Shown: positions 50,513 through 55,987 of the stretch, one piece after another | Layout of the letters: the number at the start of each line of letters is the position of its first letter | How positions within the stretch are numbered: position 1 is the first letter of the stretch | Assembly (NCBI GenBank): GCA_024408765.1 | Contig: JAKSUR010000002.1 | Span: 1 to 55,987 of the forward strand | From: a bacterium | Lineage (GTDB): Bacteria; Cyanobacteriota; Vampirovibrionia; Gastranaerophilales; Gastranaerophilaceae | Length of the DNA stretch: 55,987 bases | Reading direction: 5' to 3' | The notes under the pieces: model-generated | What the model saw: only the letters and a program-made list of their open reading frames with translations | Told to the model about the DNA's origin: nothing | The model's database searches: none | Translations under genes and position numbers: made by a program

Positions 50513-50936
50513 TAAATATAAGAACAAGTATGTTCTCATTGCTGCCAAACAAAACTTCAAAATAAAGTTGTAAGTGGATTTGAAAAAAATCATATTTTTC
50601 AACTTTATAGTGTTGTAATTGTTTCTTGAATGTGGGATCATTCGGCAAAAAAAATATTTACGGGTTTTTATTTATAAAACAGATAAATATAGTTATTTCA
50701 ATGAACTAATAACATAAGCATTTATTTGATGTGCAAATCATTAATAATAAAGAAGAAAATATGCTAACATGTTTAAATAAAAATACGTTATTCGCCTTTT
50801 ATTAAACCCATAGCGATTTTTAGAAAAATGCAACTTATTAAGATTAATATTTTGTAATAATTCAATACAAATACAAAATACTCTAATATAATAAAGTCAA
50901 ATATGTGTCGTACATAGTATAATAGGAGAATTATCA
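50513..50936. other. 424-base gene-free region
   Basis: Near 50,562-50,606 AAAGTTG...CAACTTT with inner TTGAAAAA/TTTTTCAA makes a long hairpin, perhaps the deaminase terminator. The rest is AT-rich leader, and no gene is seen. Confidence 0.5.
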
Positions 50937-51479
50937 ATGAGAACCAATGCTATCAATTCCGGTATGTTGTACTCAAACAGAATACAGCAACCTGCAAAAC
51001 AAAAAGCAAACAATCAGACATTTAAAGGTTATTGGAACGCAGAAGCACTACATGTTCTTAATCGTTCTGCAGAAGAAATGACTCAAATCGGCAAATTATT
51101 CCATAAGAGTTCTGATACAACATTAAGAGAAGTTACATTAGTACGTAGCTTTTTTGGTTGGATAAAGCAGAAAAAAAGTCAACAAGCTTATGAAAAACTT
51201 AAAGAATATGTAAATATTGCTAAATTACATAGAACCGAAATGGAAACATATTATAACACTTTAAACAACGTTGAAAAGTATGTTGGTTTACCTGAAATAC
51301 TCAAAGAAGAAAAGGAAAAAACAATTAATAAAATTAAGGAATTAGATGAAATTGCAACACATGCAAATATCTATTATGTAACTGATGAACAAATACAACG
51401 TCAAAAAGAAGAAATGAAAGAAATTAATAGAGAAGCAATGCTGGATTATTACGCAAGGCATAACTCTTATGATTGGTAG
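50937..51479 (+). CDS. Unknown protein with N-terminal TFKGY motif
   Basis: The 180-residue protein has a polar, disorder-like first 40 residues with NNQTFKGYWN. The rest is largely helical, with Lys/Glu-rich coiled-coil character (EEKEKTINKIKELDEIA). The F-K-G motif near residue 29-33 is shared in form with the unknowns at 23962, 26180 and 27018. AGGAG precedes the ATG. No family is recognised; it may be a lineage-specific protein. Confidence 0.65.
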   Translation: MRTNAINSGMLYSNRIQQPAKQKANNQTFKGYWNAEALHVLNRSAEEMTQIGKLFHKSSDTTLREVTLVRSFFGWIKQKKSQQAYEKLKEYVNIAKLHRTEMETYYNTLNNVEKYVGLPEILKEEKEKTINKIKELDEIATHANIYYVTDEQIQRQKEEMKEINREAMLDYYARHNSYDW

Positions 51480-51721
51480 ATTGTAGATTGTAAGGTGTAC
51501 TCCATTTTAATAACATTCGTATGTTTATTTGTTGCATCTGATAACTCAACCCATTTATCAGGTCTACCCTCTTCTTTGAAGTTGTCCTCCGTTGCAGTTG
51601 CCATTATTCCTGCGATATTTTTCATCAAAGGTCGGAGGCTCTCTCCACGTTTTGCTAATTCTAGCAATATAGAAAGAACCTCTTTATTATCAATTTTTAT
51701 TTCAATTGGTTGTTCACTCAT
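51467..51721 (-). pseudogene. Phage virion morphogenesis (gpG-like) protein, C-terminally truncated
   Basis: The frame gives 84 residues from ATG 51721. ELAKRGESLRPLMKNIAGIM and NFKEEGRPDKWVELS match the N-terminal part of Mu gpG-like tail completion proteins, which are roughly twice as long. The remaining residues are unlike the family, so the 3' part was lost. The neighbours are other phage or methylase fragments. Confidence 0.65.
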
Positions 51722-51965
51722 GCAGTTCCTTAATTGGATAGTTTGCAATAAGTAACTCTTTGAACACTTTGTTTTTACGATTAGCAAAATCTCGGTTGTT
51801 GATTCCGTTTTGTCGTTCAATCGCAATTATATCAAAGCCTTTGTATAACTCTCTAATTTTTGGCGAATCGTCATAAGAAAGTAAAAATCTGCCTTTGATA
51901 TTACCAAGCACTTCTCTTAATCTTTCGTGGTCAAAGCCTTCCGTAGTTGTTACCAACCAAGCCAT
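51714..51965 (-). pseudogene. C-terminal fragment of a D12-class DNA adenine methylase
   Basis: The frame gives 83 residues. HERLREVLGNIKGRFLLSYD, SPKIRELYKGFDI and VFKELLIANYPI match the C-terminal end of Dam/D12 N6-adenine methylases, while the SAM-binding and DPPY parts are missing. It overlaps the gpG fragment by 8 bases and the next frame to the right by 16. It is probably a remnant of a prophage-borne methylase. Confidence 0.65.
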
Positions 51966-52219
51966 TTTCCTGATTTATAATCCCTCCACACTGTAACCCA
52001 AGGAAATACAACATTACCTTTAACTCTACTATCAAGTAACTTTTCTGCTGTTTTCACAAATGGTTTGCAGAAGTTAATTGTGTTAGATTTGGAATATTCC
52101 AAAAAATGCTCCAAGAACTCCCTTATCAATTCTGATTGTTTAAATGGAGTAATTTGACGTTGAGCTAGGATTATATTGTACTGTATAAGTATAAGTTTTT
52201 GTTCGTATAAGTCTTTCAT
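51950..52219 (-). CDS. Small unknown frame in the phage remnant
   Basis: The 89-residue frame ends KSGKWLGW and overlaps the methylase fragment. It contains a Phe/Glu-rich helix and WVTVWRDYK. No family is recognised. It may be a truncated phage gene or a joint of two fragments. Confidence 0.4.
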   Translation of the reverse strand: MKDLYEQKLILIQYNIILAQRQITPFKQSELIREFLEHFLEYSKSNTINFCKPFVKTAEKLLDSRVKGNVVFPWVTVWRDYKSGKWLGW

Positions 52220-52225
52220 ATTTTT

Positions 52226-52603
52226 TTGACAATTGGGTTGAATGGGTCTCTACTATTATGTTATCGCTATTTCTGCATTGCATCAAGACAAATAACTAAA
52301 AAGCTAGCAGATGATGGTTTGAGAAATCCAAATGGAAATAAATACTTCAAATCAACTATTGAACATATGCTTAATCTTCAACAAAAGAAATTAATACTTG
52401 AGATTATATCAGAAGACCTTACATATAAAGATAAAACATTAAGTGTTAAATTAAGACCAATATTTGATTGTTTATCAAAATCTAGTATAAAGCTGATAAA
52501 CATTGAGTTTGAGAACAATAGAACTCTCGAAAATATGATTGATAGTGGATTACAAGGGGATAAAACTCCAAAAACAATAAAAAACTCCTCGAAAATGGTT
52601 TAA
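52226..52603 (+). pseudogene. Possible C-terminal remnant of a serine recombinase
   Basis: The open frame has only a weak TTG start. SRQITKKLADDGLRNPNGNKYF followed by KSTIEHML (given here in two parts) resembles the recombinase linker in which an HTH-like segment selects sites. The following LSVKLRPIFDCLSK also fits recombinase C-terminal strands. The catalytic domain is absent upstream. Its left end abuts the phage remnants on the other strand. Confidence 0.45.
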
Positions 52604-52911
52604 GTCGAACTATTTGTATTGACTTATATAAAGTGCTAAATAGTATATCCAGTGATATATTCTACCGTATTCAAGGATTCAATTATTATATCACAAATAA
52701 TATTTCTGCATAATTAATTTACAATACATCCTTCCTTTACTATAAATTTTACTGAATTACTAACATTTTACCATTGGTAATTCCCGAAATCCCTCTATTT
52801 ATGGGGGATTTTTTGCATACATACTCCCAAAATAAAGAGTAATTTGAGAAAAATTTTAAAATGAAAATATGGGAAGCACCCAGATATTACAAATTAAAAA
52901 AGGAGAAAATC
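52604..52911. other. 308-base leader of the recombinase-like operon
   Basis: TTGACT (52619-52624), 16 bases, TAGTAT (52641-52646) is a reasonable promoter. AAATCCC...GGGATTT with six T's (52787-52814) is a terminator placed between that promoter and the operon. This could be an attenuated leader, or simply the end of the upstream remnant. Confidence 0.5.
52787..52814 (+). terminator. Terminator or attenuator before the recombinase-like operon
   Basis: A 7-bp AAATCCC/GGGATTT stem with a 10-base loop and a T-run, about 100 bases before the first start codon. Confidence 0.65.
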
Positions 52912-53454
52912 ATGCCTAAGAAAAAAACTAATACAAAAAGTAAAAACGTAGAAGAAACAAAAAGGAGAACAATTATGGAACAAGAAAAGGTAGTAATTTA
53001 CACACAAGTAGCAACACAAGAACAAGCAAAAGAAGGTTATGCTATTGAAGCACAACGTAAAACTCTGAGAGAGTATGCAGAGGAGAACAATTTAGAAATT
53101 GTAAAAGGATTCTCTGATACCGGGTCAGGTCTTAAGAGTAGCAGAAAGAGTTTCAATGAAATGTTGAAATTTCTTGAATCTTCTGAAGATTGCAACACAA
53201 TTTTAGTTACAAAACTTGATAGATTAAGTAGAGATTTTAAAACATTAAGTGAATTGCAAGAGAAATATTCAATAATTGCAACGAAAGATGGTATTGGAAC
53301 TCAAATTAACACTGATATTATGAAGCAAATAAAAAATGCAATGGCATCGTATTATTATGTACGCCAATCACAAATAATGAAAGATGCTTGGAAGAGAAGA
53401 AAAGAAAGAGAAGCTCAACAAAAAGAAGTTAAACTTGAAGGAGGTGAGGTGTAG
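52912..53454 (+). CDS. Serine-recombinase-like protein lacking the catalytic serine
   Basis: The protein is 180 residues from ATG 52912 (AAGGAG upstream). A second ATG at 52975 has an equally good AAAAGGAGAA site. From the second start the resolvase fold is clear: VVIYTQVATQEQAKEGYAIE, FSDTGSGLKSSRKSFNEML and KLDRLSRDFKTL. In active enzymes this first motif is YxRVSTxEQ; here Arg becomes Gln (Q11) and the nucleophile Ser becomes Ala (A13). No DNA-binding C-terminal domain follows. It cannot be a standard recombinase and may be a regulatory or DNA-binding descendant. Its stop overlaps the next gene. Confidence 0.8.
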   Translation: MPKKKTNTKSKNVEETKRRTIMEQEKVVIYTQVATQEQAKEGYAIEAQRKTLREYAEENNLEIVKGFSDTGSGLKSSRKSFNEMLKFLESSEDCNTILVTKLDRLSRDFKTLSELQEKYSIIATKDGIGTQINTDIMKQIKNAMASYYYVRQSQIMKDAWKRRKEREAQQKEVKLEGGEV

Positions 53455-54014
53455 TGATTACTTCTAAATACTTGAAATTTAATACAATTTATCCGGGAGT
53501 AAAATGCATAGAATTATTTACAACTTTGAGTAGAAAAAGAGTTCATGCATACCAAGTTAAATTGAATAACAATATTATCAGTTTATTTGACTACAGGATA
53601 AATAAAGTACAACAATGGATTATAGACTGGATTAGTAATGGTTCAAATGAATCCACATCTAAAAATAGCTCACGTAGATTAGTTAAAAAAACAGTCAGAG
53701 TTGATTCTGATATGCATAATTCACTTGTTTCTTGTACAAATGTTGATAAAACTGAAATAAGTAGAATAATATCTAATGCCGTAATGGGAGAAATTTCTAA
53801 TAATGAAATTATCTTAATAGGCTCATGTGATTTTACATATAGAGTTACAGTATATTTTACGCCCCAACAATATGCTCATATTAAACAAATTGTAGAAGAA
53901 TTAAAACATAGGCAATTGGGTGTAACTTTTAGCTCATTAGTAAGAAGCATACTGTATAAAACACTTAAACACGTTAAAGAAATTAAAGGAGAACTAAAAA
54001 ATGAACAATGTTAA
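53454..54014 (+). CDS. Unknown protein with two ribbon-helix-helix-like segments
   Basis: The protein has 186 residues from GTG 53454, overlapping the previous stop by one base, with GGAGGTGAGG upstream. Two segments have a strand followed by two helices, the RHH plan: TVRVDSDMHNSLVSC and DKTEISRIISNAVM, then TVYFTPQQYAHIKQIVEEL with VTFSSLVRSILYKTL. A small basic region precedes them. It may be a DNA-binding protein. The end overlaps the next gene by 14 bases. Confidence 0.65.
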   Translation: MITSKYLKFNTIYPGVKCIELFTTLSRKRVHAYQVKLNNNIISLFDYRINKVQQWIIDWISNGSNESTSKNSSRRLVKKTVRVDSDMHNSLVSCTNVDKTEISRIISNAVMGEISNNEIILIGSCDFTYRVTVYFTPQQYAHIKQIVEELKHRQLGVTFSSLVRSILYKTLKHVKEIKGELKNEQC

Positions 54015-54843
54015 AACGGTAAAAATTGTAAAAAGAAATGCAAATGGTAAAAAGAAAACCATCAGAAGAAAAGAATATGATTATTTCAGTGTGGATAAAT
54101 TTACCTATGATACTATGCAGGAAAAAGCTCTTCAAGAACAAAGCAGAGTAAAAAATATCAAAAATGATACTCAAAGAACTCTTGTACAAGTTGAGTTACC
54201 AAGTTGTTATTTTAAAAAATTAAAGACTTGTGGTTTTGAAGTACAAGATATAGAGTGGCACAATAGAGATAAACGCTACAAGGATATAATTCTTGATTCA
54301 TACGATTTTATTGTTTCAAGCCCTATTTCTGCTGGCTTAGATGATTGCTGTGAGAATGTTGTAATTAATCAGCAATTTGAGGAAATGATAAGCAACTATA
54401 TAGAAAATAGTCCCAAGAGTAAAATTAGATGTGAAGTACCACCATCTTCAGGTTCAAAATGTATTTATTTATCATTACCAACTCTTTTGGCATATAAATT
54501 AAAGTTCTCATCAATGATGTCTGGAGTTTATATGTCGGATATTATTACTCATCTATTTGGATATTTTGTTCCCAAAATGATAGTGAAGAAATACGGAAAA
54601 TATATCAAGAATAAAAGATACCTGGAAATGGAAAATGATGCACCTTGGGGTACTAATTACAGAGTAATAAATCGAATGTGGATTGAAATATTTCTATACG
54701 CTAATGATAAAGTTAAAACCCTATTAGATTTATCCTCGTTTAATATTACCAGTGAGGATACGGATTTTGGTGAAGAATTTGATTTCTTTATTGATGATTT
54801 AGTAACTGTTGAAAGTCAAATCTACCAATATGAGTTTCACTAA
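54001..54843 (+). CDS. Unknown 280-residue protein in the recombinase-like operon
   Basis: No family is recognised. A basic N-terminus (KKTIRRKEYDYF) is followed by QVELPSCYFKKLKTCGFEVQ. A central region has CEVPPSSGSKCIYLSLP, which resembles the first strand of another RHH-like repeat, then a helical C-terminus and acidic tail (EEFDFFIDDL). No signal peptide is present. It is translationally coupled to the preceding gene and followed by a terminator. Confidence 0.6.
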   Translation: MNNVKTVKIVKRNANGKKKTIRRKEYDYFSVDKFTYDTMQEKALQEQSRVKNIKNDTQRTLVQVELPSCYFKKLKTCGFEVQDIEWHNRDKRYKDIILDSYDFIVSSPISAGLDDCCENVVINQQFEEMISNYIENSPKSKIRCEVPPSSGSKCIYLSLPTLLAYKLKFSSMMSGVYMSDIITHLFGYFVPKMIVKKYGKYIKNKRYLEMENDAPWGTNYRVINRMWIEIFLYANDKVKTLLDLSSFNITSEDTDFGEEFDFFIDDLVTVESQIYQYEFH

Positions 54844-54865
54844 TTGTGAAATTATATTTTGAAGT

Positions 54866-54898
54866 AGGAGTGGTTAAGGCTCTTCCCACTCCTTTCCT
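54866..54898 (+). terminator. Terminator after the 280-residue gene
   Basis: AGGAGTGG-(12 bases)-CCACTCCT is an 8-bp perfect stem followed by TTCCTTTTT. Confidence 0.75.
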
Positions 54899-54934
54899 TT
54901 TTAAGTAGTATGAAGAGCCAAATGGAACAAAAAA

Positions 54935-55987
54935 ATGAAGATAGAAGAGCCGAGTCAAATTTTTGACGATATTGATGATATTGACGATATTGATAATTTT
55001 GAATTTAAAAATAATATTTCAAAGAGCCAAAGTTTAAATACCACAAGTGATTCCATAGAAAATAAACCTCACATCCCGGATATAATATCTAAAAGGGATA
55101 TGCCTTATTTTCCATGTTGTTACGATGCTCCTTTAATAAGTATCATAAACAAAATATATATAGAAACACTTGATTATATGGTTGGTATGGAAAGATTCCA
55201 AGAGTTATTTAATGAGTTAGGTGTTTGTAGTAACAACAGTAATACTATAGATAGAACCAATAGTATTTATAGAATATTAAATCCAGATGTATTATCAATG
55301 TTGAGTGTGTTAAATATTGGCGAAATATACCAAGTAGGTGATTACACCAATAGGGTAGAATCGCCACTGTACACAACAACAGGTTTTGATGTATATGTAT
55401 TGAAACATTTACAACAGTACCACATAAAAGATATGGTTAGTGATATTGAAAATAATATTCTACACAGGTTTATTTCATTAACATATCAAAAGAAAAACCT
55501 CATTATACATTTGTATCCACTTAAATGTATGGAACTTAAACACATACCTTATGAAGATGCCCTATCATACTGTATTTCAGCAATGTGGGCAACGCTCATA
55601 AATATTGTTTATACAGGCATGAATTCTTGTACTGTAGAAAAGGATTTAATAATTGATTTACTAAAAAAAGTATTTTATCAATTAAATCCAATACTAACTA
55701 AATTTGTAATATATGCATCACGACCAATTACCCCAGAGGGGTATGCTTTTGTGTACGAACTGCAACAACTTCAACCAGCCAAGAAACATTTCACTATGAA
55801 AGTTTCCCAGAACCATGTAAATTACAGATGGAGTCCATTTAATGAAAGGTTTGAAGATTATTTTAATAATTTCTACAGGACAAGATTTCCTATACCTGAA
55901 GAAGAAATAGGAGATTTAAGAGGCGATAGTGATGGTAAAAGATGTTGCAAATATGATTGCAGAATAAAGAATAAGAGTGTAATAACA
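54935..55987 (+). CDS. Unknown large protein, 3' truncated by the window end
   Basis: The frame is open from ATG 54935 to the last base, giving 351 residues so far. It begins with an acidic repeat (FDDIDDIDDIDNF) encoded by near-repeated 9-base units. It then has a helical domain with YIETLDYMVGMERFQELFNE, and later PEGYAFVYELQQLQPAKKHF. A possible metal or disulfide cluster near the end has CCKYDC. No family is recognised. Located 91 bases past the terminator, it may be a separate transcript but belongs to the same accessory cluster. Confidence 0.6.
   Translation, partial: MKIEEPSQIFDDIDDIDDIDNFEFKNNISKSQSLNTTSDSIENKPHIPDIISKRDMPYFPCCYDAPLISIINKIYIETLDYMVGMERFQELFNELGVCSNNSNTIDRTNSIYRILNPDVLSMLSVLNIGEIYQVGDYTNRVESPLYTTTGFDVYVLKHLQQYHIKDMVSDIENNILHRFISLTYQKKNLIIHLYPLKCMELKHIPYEDALSYCISAMWATLINIVYTGMNSCTVEKDLIIDLLKKVFYQLNPILTKFVIYASRPITPEGYAFVYELQQLQPAKKHFTMKVSQNHVNYRWSPFNERFEDYFNNFYRTRFPIPEEEIGDLRGDSDGKRCCKYDCRIKNKSVIT

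Overview
The window is AT-rich and gene-dense. It looks like a chromosomal segment of a gut-type, anaerobic, diderm, flagellated bacterium. The best guess is a Gastranaerophilales/Melainabacteria (Vampirovibrionia) relative, but this is inferred from gene style and composition and not proven by any marker. A P-ring and an L-ring gene, an OmpH/Skp-type chaperone and an OmpA-like domain indicate an outer membrane. A class III (oxygen-sensitive) ribonucleotide reductase and a flavin reductase-rubredoxin fusion indicate anaerobic life.

Layout. 1-1237: the end of a DNA methyltransferase and a MarR regulator. 1417-10172: a ten-gene flagellar block (lytic transglycosylase, flgF, flgG, flgA, flgI, flgJ-N, a small unknown, flgH, flgN, flgK, flgL; eleven genes counting the unknown), closed by two hairpins. 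10330-12108 (minus): nanE-nanK-small ORF, for amino-sugar use. 12.3-13.6 kb: a gene-poor patch with an orphan gene, a (CATAT)6 tract, a structured 116-bp repeat and a possible small RNA. 13604-22546: skp, a secreted protein, ykgJ-like, pheT, a WecA/MraY-type transferase, glyA and nrdD. 22655-23780: flavin reductase-rubredoxin and tmRNA (ssrA). 23.9-28.6 kb: an accessory island with two distant phosphoribosyltransferase-like paralogues, a HigBA-type toxin-antitoxin pair, an unknown protein and repeated elements made from tRNA 3' ends, ending at an intact tRNA-Glu. 28709-41758: housekeeping genes (proS, radical SAM, smpB, murJ, spoIID-like, cysS, SIMPL, secG, nrtR-like, queA, yidC). 41860-44453 (minus): ompA/motB-like, fliL, fliM and fliN. 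44558-49530: histidine kinase, HEAT-repeat protein, an anti-sigma/ECF sigma/Spy-like operon, and an XRE regulator with a divergent partner. 49.5-56 kb: a second copy of the structured repeat, an exported deaminase, phage remnants, and an uncharacterised operon led by a serine-recombinase-like protein that has lost its catalytic serine.

How the parts work together. The plus-strand flg block supplies rod, rings, hook-filament junctions and their chaperone. The fliLMN block supplies the switch and stator-associated parts. ssrA and smpB together give trans-translation. The most unusual content is (i) the tRNA-derived repeat family next to tRNA-Glu, (ii) the 116-bp two-hairpin repeat present twice 36 kb apart, (iii) a recurrent N-terminal F-[K/R/C]-[G/A] motif on several lineage-type unknown proteins, and (iv) the catalytically altered recombinase operon at the right edge. 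No database search could be run, so family calls rest on motifs and length.
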